Assembly: GCA_013399695.1 (NCBI GenBank)
Contig: VXAU01001100.1
Span: forward strand, 1,474,122 to 1,538,121
DNA from: Formicarius rufipectus
Taxonomy: Eukaryota; Chordata; Aves; Passeriformes; Formicariidae
Length of the DNA: 64,000 nucleotides
Direction of reading: 5' to 3'
Position 1 is the first letter of the stretch. The number at the start of each line of letters is the position of its first letter. This document shows, piece by piece, positions 33,736-45,882 of this stretch. Both the position numbers and the translations under genes were made by a program. The notes under the pieces are model-generated. The model searched no databases and was not told the DNA's origin. It saw only the letters and a list, made by a program, of their open reading frames with translations.

Positions 33736-36060
33736 GGTCTTCAAGGTTTTCTTCTGACATAAATTCTTATGTGATTGTACAAAAAAGGAAGTTGTGAAGT
33801 AATATAAACGTATTATTTGGCACAACACTGCAATGTATGGTGGGCTTTTTTGTTAAAAGTACCTCTGTACTTCATGAAAGGATTGATTTCTGCTTCATTA
33901 TGTTTAATATGAATTTTAGCTGAGGACACAAGATTTTTGGGGGGATGGATAAGCAATGTGATAGCCTTAAGGCAGTAACTTTAATATGAAGCCTTATGAA
34001 ATTTTCTGAGATAATGAAGAGAAAGAAGAATTGGAATAATTTATTCTTCTATTTCCTGAATAGAAGAGTTGCTACTTGGCATAAACTGAAGGACAAACAG
34101 GATCTTGTTATTAACTGTTTTATAGTGAAAATTAAACTAGTGTTAATGCCTAGAAATGTGCACACTTTAGGAACTGGGGTCAGTGTGATTATGTTATCAG
34201 ATACTGTAAAAAAGTTAAGCTTCTATTTTCAATCACACACTTGCTTGTTTTGCTTAATTTTTGATTGTTTTAGCATGTTGACTTTCTATCTGCATCTTTG
34301 CATCAGGAAAACCTAATCAATAAATCATGTTTGGTTTTGCTACTAGTATGGATTAAATTGTGGGTTTTCTGTAAGCATGGATGATAATGTAGAAATCAGT
34401 GAAAGTGACATTTTTATCCAGGTTCTGCTGAAACTTACAGTTGATTTTGAAGGGGTTTGAGTACAATGATGATATGATTTCATTGAGATACTTACATAGC
34501 AAGTATTACAGTTATACAGAACCATAGATTCTTTAATATCTTTATATAGAGTTTCAAGAAAATGTACTCCATTACTTCAAAATCCAACCAGATTTTTTTT
34601 TTCAAATGAAACAGCTACAAACAAACAGAAGGAAAAAAAAACCAAAACCAAACAACAAAACAAAAGCCAATGAAAACCATAGCCAACACTTTTCCATCAC
34701 TACTTACATGCTCATGTCACAGTTTTTTGGTAGCTATAATTTATTGTAGGCATGACTTGCAGAAGTCATCCAAGATACATTGTTGTTTTGTCCTGCAGGG
34801 AGTAAGTTGTTAATGCATCTCCTACTACTTGGAAAATATTCCTTCATTTGAACTTTCATTGGTAAGACTGTGCAAGACTTTCTGAGTGGGTATCTAACTT
34901 AATCTTTAACAACAAATGTTCAGACTGTACTTTCAGGTAGCAGTTTGAAAAAAAATATTTTTTAGAATTGAATTTGGACATACAGAGTAAGATCAACAAG
35001 GCATGAAATACACTGAGGTTCTCCAGTATAGATCTGATAACTCTGTTTTATGCAAAACACATTCAACTTTGTTAAATACACAGATGGAAAGTTGTTTAAA
35101 TGTTTTGGTTTTTTGTTTTGTTTTTTTCTTTTTTTTTAACTTCCTACCTAACTGATTATACCCCAAATGCAGGGTAAGTCTATCTGCCTTTTCAATCATT
35201 TAAACTTCCAAATACCTGGATAAAGTGAGCAATGACTGACCTTCAGCAATATAATCACAATTCTCTGGGGGAATTCTTATATGTCAGCTTCTTCCAAATC
35301 ATTCTGTTGTTCAATAGAAACACCTCACTAATCGCTCATATGTGAAATATATTAGACACAAGCAAGAAGCTCCATTTTCTAGTGTTTCACAGAAAGGAAG
35401 AAAGTAAACAGAAATTATCTTTGATGACATAATCAGTGGGTGTAAGAAAATATAACAGTTGTGATTCTTTCCCCCTTTCTAGTTGATATTTATGCACCCC
35501 TTAATTACATTCTCATTTTTTAATTTCTGTTGCTTTTTGCGAGAAATTCCTCAAAGTGCTACTTTCACAGGCAGATTTGAAATGCTAAAAAAGCAAGTTG
35601 AGAAAAAAGAAAATCATTGTCAAACACTGTCCAAAATGAGTGCTTATTATTTGCTTGGAAGGGCATGTCATTTCAAAATTTCATGTGAACCATTGTTATA
35701 TATTTCAAAATAAATAATAATAAAAAAATATGCTACTGACAGTCTTCAAAATTTCTAGAATTTACTCAGCCTAATTCTTTTCTATTTAAGTCAGTGTTCT
35801 GTTTAAACTCTTTGTTTTCATATAGCCTACACATGTTAAAATTGCATGTTCCTCTCAAAGATTTAAGTATATACTTAGTATATACTTAGTATATACCAAG
35901 TATATTCTTAGTACCCTGTAGGTGTTTCTGTATGCATATGAATAAACAGTTGGTATGCAGACATGTAGGAAGCTCAAAAATTCTGTGCAAAAATCCCTAG
36001 ACAAAGTTTAGCAGAACATATTCCACCTTTGAAATTGCAAAGGATATAAGCAAGAACATC
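33736..36060. other. Unique DNA with low-complexity tracts
   Basis: No gene seen. An A/C-rich tract (34620-34670, units such as AAACC and AACAAAAC) and a T-rich tract (35105-35140) are simple sequence. The 106-codon frame at 33996-34316 shows no domain and has a composition expected of AT-rich DNA. Confidence 0.5.
35866..35913. repeat. 11-bp tandem repeat, 4 copies
   Basis: Unit AGTATATACTT starts at 35866, 35877, 35888 and 35899. The first two are identical, the third ends in CCA and the fourth has one further change. A partial fifth unit (AGTA) follows. The unit is itself nearly palindromic. Confidence 0.92.
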
Positions 36061-36347
36061 AGCCATGGGAACGGTTCAGAGCTGCATTGGGGCAGGTTCA
36101 GGCTCGATGTTAGGAAGTGTTTCTTTACAGAGGCAGTGATCAAACACTAGAACAGGCTGTCTAGAGAAGCAGTTGATGCCTGAAGCCTGTCAGTGTTTAA
36201 AAGGCATTTGGACAATGCTCTTAACATGTTTTAAGTTTTGGTCAGCCCTGAACCAGTCAAGCAGTTGAACTAGATCATCACTGTAGGTACCTTACAATTA
36301 AGACAGTTTAGTCTTGTCTAGTCTAGTCTAATCTAGTCTACTCTATT
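36061..36347 (+). mobile_element. CR1 LINE 3' fragment with unusual tail
   Basis: Sense CR1 3' end. It contains 'gctcgatgttaggaagtgtttctttacagaggcagtgat' (36105-36140), 'cactagaacaggctgtctagagaagcag' (36146-36172), 'cctgtcagtgtttaaaaggcatttggacaatgc' (36187-36218), and the 3' UTR 'gcagttgaactagatcatcactgtaggta' (36261-36290). Instead of the standard octamer tail it ends in CTAGT pentamers that grade into TCTATTC at 36341-36347. The ORF2 reading frame is broken. Confidence 0.87.
36305..36347 (+). repeat. (TCTAG)n-like pentamer run at CR1 end
   Basis: TAGTC/TCTAG pentamers repeat with a few changes (TTAGTCTTGTCTAGTCTAG and onward) directly at the 3' end of the CR1. It probably grew by slippage from the element's own terminal ATTCT-type repeats. 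Confidence 0.85.
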
Positions 36348-37663
36348 CTTCAGGGCTGCATGAACAGAGTTATTCCTCTTCCCAACCTCCATTAAGCCAC
36401 CATGCATCTTCTCATATGAATGTACTAAAATCAGAGAGACTTTTATGTTTTAAAATGTTTATCTAGCACCTGCACTTCTTAGCCCAGGCTCAAGATGGTA
36501 ATGAGTAGCTGCACAACTTGCATGTGTTCATTTATCATATGAAAAGAAATAAATGCGCAGAAAGAGTTGCAGGCACACTACTCCTCCTGACAGTCTAGTT
36601 TAGGGAATAAAATTTAGGGTTAAAAGAACTTCTTATGGAGTCTTTTGAATTTATCTCCTCATCTTCATTAACTTCCTAGGAAACTTCGGCTCACAGTTTG
36701 GAAGGCTGTTTTGCTAGAAAAGGTCCATGGGCTTGCTGCATTTGTAAGTCAGGCTGACTGGATTTAAGTCTAAATATATGTCTGTATTGAAGAAATGGTT
36801 TGGCATTGCTGTATTAATTCCTGAACTTCATACTTATCTCATCTGCCTTTTTGGTCTTATCACATTCAAATCTTGTTTTCTCAGGAGTTCAAATCCATTC
36901 TAAAATTCCCTGGATAAGCTGTCTTTCATCCCTTAGTGTCTCAGATACCTTAATATTTCAATGAAAGGGAAATCTTACAGCTGCTGGTAACAAAGGTTTC
37001 AAGCAGATCATGGCCTAAGTAGTGTTGTGATGGGTGCTATAGCATTTAGCAATTAAGTAGAAGGTTTAGTTAATCTCTAGCTGCAGAAACAAATATTGCT
37101 GCACTGGTATTTCAGAGGCTTTATTCCTCCCCCTGATTTGTCACTAGGCTTCCTAGACAGGGTGAACTGAAGTGCAAAATGGAGCAGGATCTTTTGTAGA
37201 AAGTCAAAACTGGGCCCTGAATTTTGGATTGAAGGTGTTCTTTGTTTTGGTACCTAAACCAGGCTCATTTATATTATCTTAAATTATTTAATACATTTCT
37301 TTGAACTAAAAGAATCAAACATTTTATTTCCACTTCACCTGTGTGTGCTCAATTATTTTTAGATTCTTTGAAAATTTTACTGAAAGTTTTGAAGTCTGTG
37401 TCCAATGATAGATTTATATCAAGTTGTAACACTTAAATGCAGACTGTGATACAGTTGTAGTCTGGGAAGAGTCTAATTTAAATGAAAACAATCCACTTTG
37501 CTTCTCTTTCCCTACCACTCCATCTTCTCCATGTTTTTTGAGTTTCATGCAGAAATGATAGCCATTAGCAATTTAGAAATGCACACAGCATGAATTTCCT
37601 TTTTCCTCACAGTCAGGCATTCCTTGTTGGTTTGCTAGGAGCCAAAACAGGGACTATTTTGGT

Positions 37664-37707
37664 CTTATCTCCTTGGTCAGATGGACTTATCTCTTTGGTC
37701 AGCTGGA
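37664..37707 (+). repeat. 22-bp tandem duplication
   Basis: CTTATCTCCTTGGTCAGATG plus two bases at 37664-37685 is repeated at 37686-37707 with two substitutions. The length is not a multiple of three, so it would shift any reading frame it entered after the fact. Confidence 0.9.
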
Positions 37708-40208
37708 AATATCATGCAAACAATGGTTGCTCTGTAACTGGTAGGAATATGCCACTGACACAACAGCAGCTTGTGATTTCACCAGTCAAAATTGTCAGCA
37801 TTGTCGAATTTAAGGCTACTTGGCATCAATTACTACCTAAATAAACTTTTAGGTGCTAAGCTCAGCACTGGTTTCTTAAATGTGGAGAAGTGAAAAAAAT
37901 GTGATGAGGATGAATGCATAAAATTTCAAAGTACTTCTAATTGCTGAAGCCAAAATAGTGGTAAAATGTCTTTTTATTGTTAAAGTCTTTAAGAAGACAT
38001 AAATTGTCAAGAAATGAAATCTGACATTTATCCCCTTAATTCTCTTGGCCTTGATATAATTATTCACTAACAGAACTGAATTCTGAATTTCTAATGTGCC
38101 ATTCAATAGCTAACTAAAATTGCTACCCTTGTCAAATCAGCAGAGATAGGAACAAGTAGTCTATCCCAGTTATTGAAAATTTAAAGTGTGCATCAGGTGA
38201 GATCCCCCAGTCACTTGGGAAAATTCACTCAAAACAAAGAGTCAGCACAGTGCTTTCCTACACATTATGACACACTTAAGTCTGGAAAATTTTCAGTAAT
38301 ATCAATAAGAGTACAAAATTTTGAATTAAAATTTCCTGGGTTTATCCCCTCCTGAAAGCCCCCAAATTCTTAAAGTCTGATGCAATTTTTAAGAAAAGCA
38401 GAAAAGTTTCTGATTCAGTCTTTAAAAGAATAAGCAGTAGTAGAAGTTCTCATTAGAGTCTCCTTGCTTAGATGTTTTCCTGAGAGCTGCAAGAAGTCTG
38501 CTGCTAATGAAAAGACATTTTGAGTAACAAAATTCAGTTTCATCTGATGTCTGTATTTAAATGGGATACTGAAATGTTAAACTCAAATGCTGTCCATTAC
38601 CTAAAAGATTGCATAATACTTTGACTTTGGCTTCAACTCCTACACACTTAAATTTGCAACGGGGCTGAGTTTGGTATTAAGAAACTCAGGCTGAAGGGCT
38701 TTGAGTATGTGCAGTTTCACAACTCAGTATTGCTGAATCTAGTGGTACATGCATGTAGATCTGTTGGATAAAATTACTCAGTAAAAGTCTTTCACTAAAT
38801 TTATTCGCTAAGTCTGTGGTTAACAACATCTTTAGAAGCTACATTTTCAAGAGGCAGAATCAGCCTACAACGTGTAGCATAGCTTACATCTCTATCTACA
38901 TAATCATTTCTTTAAAAAGGAATTATGCCCTGAAGTAGAAGCAACATATTATTTCTACAATGTTATGTGTATTATTCTTAGAGAAAAATTTGGCTCTCAG
39001 ATAACTTTTAGTTATAGACTGAAAGGTTGCTGCTCAAAAATAGACTTCAGTGCTAAACATCCCTTTCAACAATCTTTTAATTTGGAGAAAAAAAAACAAT
39101 CAGTCAGAAATTTACCAGTTTCTTATTGTAAATGCACTACTTTAATGTTCTTTGTGCTCCTGGGCTCTGTTTTTAATTTCATGTGAGAACACTACATTTT
39201 CAAATTTATATAGAAATAACACATAGTATTTTGTTGCTATGGCAATATAGATCCCTATTTCTTCATTTAGGAATAATAATAGAAATATAATTGAATCAAG
39301 TTACATTTTTTTCCATCATTCCCTGAAGCTAGCCTTTCATGAAGACTTTGTATACACTCACTTTAAACTATTTTAGTGCCCTCTCTAAGAGGATTTTTTG
39401 TTCTACTTCTGTTTCTTTGTTAAAGCTCTAAGCATTGATTTTAGCTTATGCTACCCCACTGGCAAACATTAATGCATAAATAAAAAATGTGGGGCTTTCT
39501 TTATTATGACAATCAAGCAGTGAGACATGTCAGCCATACAGGTTGTTTGGCCTCCATCCTTGATGTTTATCCCATCAGATGCTTCTTGGAGCAAGAGACA
39601 GGACTGTGATTATTCTGTAATTCTTTTACTGGAGTCCTTCTAATTTGCAGGTCCCAAGACCCCAGTTTATGTCCGTTGCTGCAACTTGAAAACATAGAAC
39701 AAGAGTATGTGAAGAATTTGAAATTTCCAAAGTCTCCTGTATCTAGTTTAGGAATGTAGCTGGTGCTGCTGGGAAACTCTGTGCTCAGAAACTTCATCAC
39801 TGTGTCGCATTTTAGCCTAATGTTGTTTTTAGTTTTAATTTTGTCTTCTATATAAGTCACATCATATCATATATATCATATCACACCTTGCAATGAATTA
39901 TGTTTTCCTTGGATCATTCAAGGAAATTCTTAGACCTTGAAGATACCATTTTTTGGCTATTATTAGTCTGTCTTTTCTTTAAAGTCCAATTAGAAATCAG
40001 CAGTTGTAATCCAATAATGTCATATGATATCTCTTCCTTCTTGAAAGAGTCAGGCACTTGGGTTTAGATGGTCTGAAAGGAACACACCCTCACACAGAAA
40101 TATAGAGTGAAATTAGCCCTTTGACTTCTCAGCGTACAAGCTGAGCATAGCAACTTCTAAATGGATCATTTAACAACTGAGTCTTTCTATTTATATATTT
40201 ATGATGCT

Positions 40209-40270
40209 TATATATGTGATGTGTATATATATATATATGTATATATAAATCAAATTTAAATATATATAAA
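40209..40270. repeat. (TA)n/(GTATA)n microsatellite
   Basis: TATATGTGATG followed by an alternating TA run with single G interruptions, and then ATATATAAAATAG. Simple sequence, likely variable in length between individuals. Confidence 0.88.
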
Positions 40271-42681
40271 ATAGAAAAACTTCTGTTGCCTCATAAGAAT
40301 TTTTTAATAAAGCCACTGTAGTGTAAATTATTATTAGATGATGAAATTCTCATTGCACATTAAATCCAATTATAATAAGTATAATTGACATTTTTAACTG
40401 TCCACTTCAAGTCCATTAACTATACCAAAAGAAATTTCCCTAAATTGTATTTTATTTCATATCTTTGATGTTCTATATAAAAAAATACTACTCTTGGTGA
40501 TCTTTCTTGCTGTCTCACTGCCATACATACATAAATATGTGTATCATATACTAAAAACAATAGAAATAATATGTTTGTAGGCATGCATATGTAAATATAG
40601 ATATATGTATGTATACACACAACCATACATAGAGAGAGCAAACTTAAGGGCCTTTTTGGCCCTATTTTCTGTATTTCTAGGATTGCAAACAATTATTTGA
40701 GACTTTCAAATTAGAAAGATCTGTTAAAGGGAGTTTGCCTTTATTATTCTGATCTGTAATTCCTTTTATGTAACAAGCCAGCTGTTATTTGAACAGCATC
40801 ATTCATTTCCTCAATGGAATGATGACACTACAATCAGCCTTCATTATCTTCCCATGCTCTTGTATGAGAGCTAAGTGCAGAGGAAATACTTCGTAATTAC
40901 TCTAGGCAGATTTCCCTCATGTTAGAGATGCCATAGATGGGATTAATGAATATCACTTGAAAAGGTTGAAGTAGACAAAAACAAAATTAGGCTTCAGTAA
41001 TCTCAACGTGCAGATGGGTTGAAATGCTAGTGGGAAAAAATCTCATCAGCAATTAAACTTGCTTCTTGAACAACAGATGTGCATAGTCTCTTACTGAATA
41101 CCGAGCATACTTGAAAGAAATTTGTAGAGGAAGAATGCCGAAATACAGCAGATCAGCTCAGGCAGGGCTGGAACAAGTGACAGGCTTGTGCTTATTTTAC
41201 TTAGCTGGCAGTAGGACCCTGCCCGCACCCTGCCTCTGCTCAAAAGAATCACAAAGTTCTACTAAGTCAATGAGTGTTCTTGCCATGGTGCTTTCTGCCA
41301 TGGAAAGCTCTTCTGCCATCAGAGACTGTTAAAGATCTGATCTAGGACAGCAAGCATATAGGGCGGATAGATCCTTCAGTCTCTGAGGACCATCTTTAGT
41401 TCTTCAAATGAGGCATTTCTCCAGCTCTGTTTTTCAGCTTTCTTTCCAGATAATCTTCAAGATTGCTTACTGATGAGAAAAACCATATGGCTAAAAAAAT
41501 CACCAACATAACCAATTTAGCCACCTAGAGGACTTGCTCTGAGTCACCAAGCAGGGAGCTGCAATCTAGAGGGGTAAAGGTGTCGGTGAACAACACAAAT
41601 ACTGAATCACTTGTAGTGCCGGGATTTCAAACAATTGGCTCTGGGCCAAATTTGACTTGCAAGGTTCAAACAAAAGGTTCACAGTCATCACTGCAGTGTA
41701 CCTCTTGTTACAACACCCAGGGAAAGTGAGAAGGATGAATGAGGAAGAGGGCAAGTACACAGGGTTTCTACTTGTGCTGACTTTTAATTGGTGGTTTTTA
41801 TTCTTATATATTCTGTTGGTCAGCATGTAGAGTGACATCAGAGTATTTTGGAGTAAGTATTCTAACTCCTAATTGGACTCCAGTTCCTTTTGGCTGTAGC
41901 AGGTGGAAGGGACTTAACTACTACAGAGTTGTCATCTTCCACCTGACCTGACCCAGTGGTTAAAAATACAACTTTTACTGTACAAAGCAGCTTAAAGGTG
42001 AATCGAAGTTCTCTTCTCTCTTTCCTGTGTTGGGAAGAGAAGGGTTTCTGCTATACCCAGCCACAGATCTCAGGCTGTGTACAGAAGCTGTCATCATGAA
42101 CAAAACATACAGAGATGTATGCAGCCATAGATACGTAAGCATATAAAGGGCTGAAATATTATAGAAATAGCCAGTTAGACTAAATCATATCTGTGATTTT
42201 ATCTCAGCCTCTACAATAACTTCAGCTCACATCTTACACCTAACAGTTAGGAGAAATCTTTTGGAATAGGTTACAGTCCAGAAGCACTCATTGTCCCTGT
42301 ACAAAAACAACTGCACTCTTGACTGCAGTTCTAATATGTAAAATACTGTGCTTGTCATTAAAAGATCTGTATCTATCTATCTATCACTATTATTTCCTCT
42401 TTGAAGGATATGTAATAACATCTCAGCTACTATTATATTTCAAATGTTGCTAGGATCAGAAGGAAACACTTCACTCATATATATACATATATAAATATGC
42501 CTCTCCCCCATATATATATACACACATATGGAACAAAAAATTTATTTTTAGACTAATCAAAATGATATCAATCTAGCCAAAATACAGCTAACAATTACTC
42601 AGAAAATTCCAATACTATTAATCCTTATAATTCAAGGTAATATGGAAAGCCCCCCTCAATAATATTCTTAAAATTATTTCA

Positions 42682-42714
42682 AAAAGACGACTTTCCGAAA
42701 AGACGACTTTTTCC
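42682..42714 (+). repeat. 16-bp CpG-containing tandem doublet
   Basis: AAAAGACGACTTTCCG at 42682-42697 is followed directly by AAAAGACGACTTTTTCC. The GACGAC core contains CpG, uncommon in this AT-rich setting. It lies about 40 bases before the LTR-like segment and could be part of its upstream region. Confidence 0.85.
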
Positions 42715-42753
42715 TAGAGGTATGATCACTCTTCCAGTGTCCCTATGTGCCCT

Positions 42754-43180
42754 TGTGGTAGTTTTCTGTAGGCCTTCCCTAGAAACCGGGATACAAAACC
42801 AAGGAAGTATTCCATATCATTCCCTTACGTAATCAGGTGTATAAAGACAGGAGGGAGTTTCCTGTCTGCCTCTCTTTTCCTTTTGCTCTCCTTCTCTCTC
42901 GCTTGTCGGGTGGACACGGAGCCAGCAGTTCTCGGTGTTTAGGCCTCGGCTTATCTCTCTGAGCTCAGGCCTGGCTGAGAGCTGTTGTCTCTGCCGACAG
43001 AGGATGGAAGGCACTTACTTCTCCTAAGGGAAGTTGGTGAGATCTTTCCTGTGTTATTGTTCTATTTAATTAATTCCTGGGATTTGATTGAGTGGGATTG
43101 TTTTGTTTTTTTACCTTTTTTGGTCCTTTTTCCCCTTCCCCTTTTCCCCTTTTCCCTTTTGGNTGAAGCAAACAGCTCTA
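42754..43180 (+). mobile_element. LTR-like promoter segment
   Basis: This is a compact set of retroviral-LTR-like parts in order. TGTGGTAG opens at 42754, a TTACGTAA palindrome lies at 42825-42832 and a TATAAAG box at 42840-42846. A CpG-containing stretch of pyrimidine-rich and GC-richer sequence covers 42865-43010. An AT-rich 'gttattgttctatttaattaattcc' portion (43052-43077) and a long pyrimidine tract with a single N at 43163 close it. I see no target duplication, no second LTR and no viral genes, and I cannot name the family. It could equally be a fossil host promoter. The single N marks a possible unfilled gap. Confidence 0.4.
42825..42846 (+). promoter_or_regulatory. bZIP palindrome and TATA box
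   Basis: TTACGTAA at 42825-42832 is the symmetric site preferred by C/EBP- and PAR-type bZIP factors. Seven bases later TATAAAG (42840-42846) is a standard TATA box, which would put a start site near 42870. Function is inferred from motif and spacing alone. Confidence 0.5.
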
Positions 43181-43231
43181 GTCTTCATTAAGCACAGGAG
43201 TGTGAATGGAGAGGGAAAGGTTCATAATATA

Positions 43232-43322
43232 ATGAGTGGCATCCTAGCTCTTGGTGGAGGAGTTTGAACTAGATGATCTTTAAGGTCCCTTCCAACCTAA
43301 GTCATTCTGTGATTCTGCGATT
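43232..43322 (+). mobile_element. CR1 LINE 3' tail
   Basis: A short CR1 remnant consisting essentially of the 3' UTR: 'gtttgaactagatgatctttaaggtcccttccaacctaa' at 43263-43300 and the terminal ATTCTGTGATTCTGCGATT at 43305-43323. Severely 5'-truncated, with a well-preserved tail. Confidence 0.92.
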
Positions 43323-45209
43323 AGTTCTGAACGTCCTGCACTCTTCAGAAGGAGAATGACAGTGGTGTAGGGGGTACATTTATCCTTGGACTTAGGATCT
43401 ATTTGAGGCTATTTTTACATGTTTTCTTTACAGGACCTGCTTTTACTCACTGAGCATCAGCCCAAATTCTTCTCCAGCTCTTGTGAACATGAAGAGGTGT
43501 TGTGCATCACAGAGTGACTACCTAGATCTGTTGGATCTTTACCACACAGTATTCCCAGAAGCTACAAGTCAGACGGTCCCTAGACTACCGCTAAAACTGG
43601 CTCAAGCTCAGAGAAGTAGTGAATCTCTCCTCTGTCAGTTCTATGCCAAGCCTAGGGTCTTGTGTGACTGTTGGCAAAAACTACATTTATGGATGTACAC
43701 TACCACTTTACAATTATTGATGGTGAACAGAAGTTGTTAACCTATTCAACAGGGACTATTAAACATGTGAATAACTATGTGGGAGTGGTGTAAAGTTTAC
43801 CTCAGCCAGCCTAATAAAATCATCTTCAGTTTTTATTTCCCTTTGGTTTGTGCAGCACCCTTCTACTCATTCTGCCTGTATGGTCTAATGTCTTTGTGTG
43901 TGAATGCAAACAGAGCTTTCTTAAATATGCTGTATGCTACAACTTTGTGAAAAATGTTTAGAAATAATATCCTCTGTGAGCATGGAACAGCCTGATTTGG
44001 ATGAGGCGGTGCATACAATGAAAAATCTACCAGCTGATGTCCAGGATTTATGGAACTTTCCGTAAGAGGAAAAAATCTGATATATTCTCTATCAATTTTC
44101 TGTTTATTCATCAATTTATATTTAAGTCTGTATATATTAAATTATTATGAACCCTCATATGTTTCAGAATCTTACTTTTATTTTTAACTAATGGTTTATG
44201 AAGTAAACCACAAGAAATATGTTTTTAGCTCCGATGATAATACCTCAACAAGAAGCTGATCTCCAGTTCCTGAAAAGGTCTTAACTACATGACAAGAGAA
44301 TTCCTGGTAGTGAAATTCTCCAAACAACTGCCATACATACCTTGTTTTGTCTACAGTCTCATACACAGGTTCCCATCTCTGCACAGGCCTTTCAAGCATA
44401 GATGAAGAATTCATTGCAGAGATCAGCAGGTGTTTTTCATTGTTAGTATTCCTAATGGCACCAAAAATGCTTAAATCAATGAGCAGGCTTTGGAACAGTA
44501 TTTCCTCCTCTACTTCTCTCTTTTTTTTTTTTTCTTTTTTTTTTTTTAAAGTCATTTGAACATCTCCAGGTTTCCAAATTAGACTCAGTATGTGGTTTAT
44601 CTATTTCATCAATACTCTTAGAAAAAAAAAAATCTTACCTTCTGCTTTATCCAGTCCCCCTCAGTCATTTCTGAAAGTCTAGGAGTTAAGTGTGCCTCTC
44701 ACACCTTCTTGTTATCAGGTTGTTTTATGTATTTAGTGACAAATAAAAAATAATAAAAAAGTAGTAGATTTGGAGCTGTCATTGTCAGTTAGCAATCAGT
44801 ATGCCTCATACTTCCTATGAGAAGACTTTTTTAACTGCTTACAAATCATCCTTGATAGAGATGTTTTCAACTTGAATTTTCCGTGATCACAACCTGTTTC
44901 TGCCAAATCGATTTATTTATTTTTAAATCAACTTTGAAATGATTTGGTAACAATAATGGAATGCAAAAATACATTTTTTTTCTCTTGTTAAAAGATTCAT
45001 CCTGAAGTTTTTTTTTAGAAGACCAATCACACATATACGCATCTGTGTGTTTTGGCAGGCATGTGCCTTTCTCTCTACGGAAAAAGCTGCTCAGCTTTGG
45101 CCTTTGAAATGTCACAATTAGCTTATGTTCTATAGATACCCTCTTGCTACAGCTTTCCAAGATAAAGTCTCCCAAAATCCCAGATGTAGCAGGTCTAGCA
45201 TGTAGTTTG
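43323..45209. other. Unique DNA, no supported gene
   Basis: The minus-strand frame 44196-44555 (119 codons) begins inside a poly-T/poly-A tract (T13-C-T13 at 44521-44547, read as lysines) and passes a donor-like AAG|GTATGT near 44339. No acceptor or family match was found, and it is most likely chance. Poly-A at 44622-44632 is simple sequence. Confidence 0.5.
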
Positions 45210-45882
45210 TGTTGGTTTAGAGTTAAACCAGCAGGAGAAATTAATCCAGCTCAGAATGGGATTGCAAGTCAGAATAACAATTTAATAAAAGATCACAATA
45301 CATAATTATAGATAGAGAAGGAAGAAATTCGTTTGTACCACAAAAAAAGGATGTACAGCCCAGCATAGTGGGGCACAAGCAGAATGGAGCTCACCAACCC
45401 CTGTGCTGAACACCACGTGGCCCCCCTGAGTTCAAAGTAAGAAGAAAGGAAGAAAGCTGGTGGTGAAAATGATGGTTGCAGTCTAGTGGCAGTGTCAGTC
45501 CGGTCGAGGCTCTAGTTCTCTGGATCTGAAGAGAGCTCCCAGTCCCAAAACCCCAAGCTTATCTCTGCTTGGGCTCAGATGGAAACGCCCAGTCTCTCCC
45601 TCAGGGTGAGAGTTTCACAATGGGTGATTTACTCTGTGAGGTGAACAATGGCATATTTTTGGCATCCCTAATGGTCCATTAGTGGACATGACCCCTCAGG
45701 TGGGTGTGAAGGTAGGAAAACTTCCTTATCCCACAGAAGTTCCTAAACACCCACGTTGTAACCTGAGGGGTTGGGTGTGCCTTAGGCAGCTGCTGCAAAT
45801 GGGCCATTGTGAGCAGTTCATGAGAAAATGACATAGAGGGGCTTTAGAATACAAACTGATCCTGGCTACTATAACCAGGACA
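45210..45882 (-). mobile_element. Solo ERVL-type LTR (antisense), well preserved
   Basis: On the minus strand the element opens with TGTCCTGGTTATAGTAGCC and ends with CTCTAAACCAACA, giving the canonical TG...CA ends over 673 bases. Near its 3' end it has an ATTAAA polyadenylation signal (plus-strand TTTAAT at 45281-45286), followed by a U5-like stretch. Flanking 5-mers GTTTG (45205-45209) and GGTTG (45883-45887) differ at one base and fit the 5-bp target duplication of ERVL elements. No gag/pol sequence adjoins it, so the internal region was lost by LTR-LTR recombination. Its termini and signals are better kept than those of the LTR at 7526-8068, so it is younger. The family name is inferred from overall pattern. 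Confidence 0.82.

Larger units (their letters stand above)
36348..42681. other. Unique DNA with microsatellites, no supported gene
   Basis: About 6.3 kb without recognised mobile elements. A frame at 37590-37844 (+) is flanked by splice-like sites and is discussed in the findings. Frames at 39567-39860 and 41566-41838 (both -) are open for 90-97 codons with no known domain. Simple repeats: TCATA units at 39864-39886, the AT/GT run at 40209-40270, (ATCT)4 at 42371-42386, and interrupted (TA)n at 42477-42530. Confidence 0.5.

Noticed and set aside
42371..42530. Possible CRISPR-like or satellite array
   Set aside because: It is a simple ATCT/TA microsatellite with no spacer structure, and the window is animal DNA.
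44196..44555. 119-codon minus-strand frame and possible processed pseudogene next to poly-T
   Set aside because: The lysine-rich start is only the poly-T tract read backwards. No gene similarity lies where a retrocopy would be, no target duplication was found, and processed pseudogenes are rare in birds.
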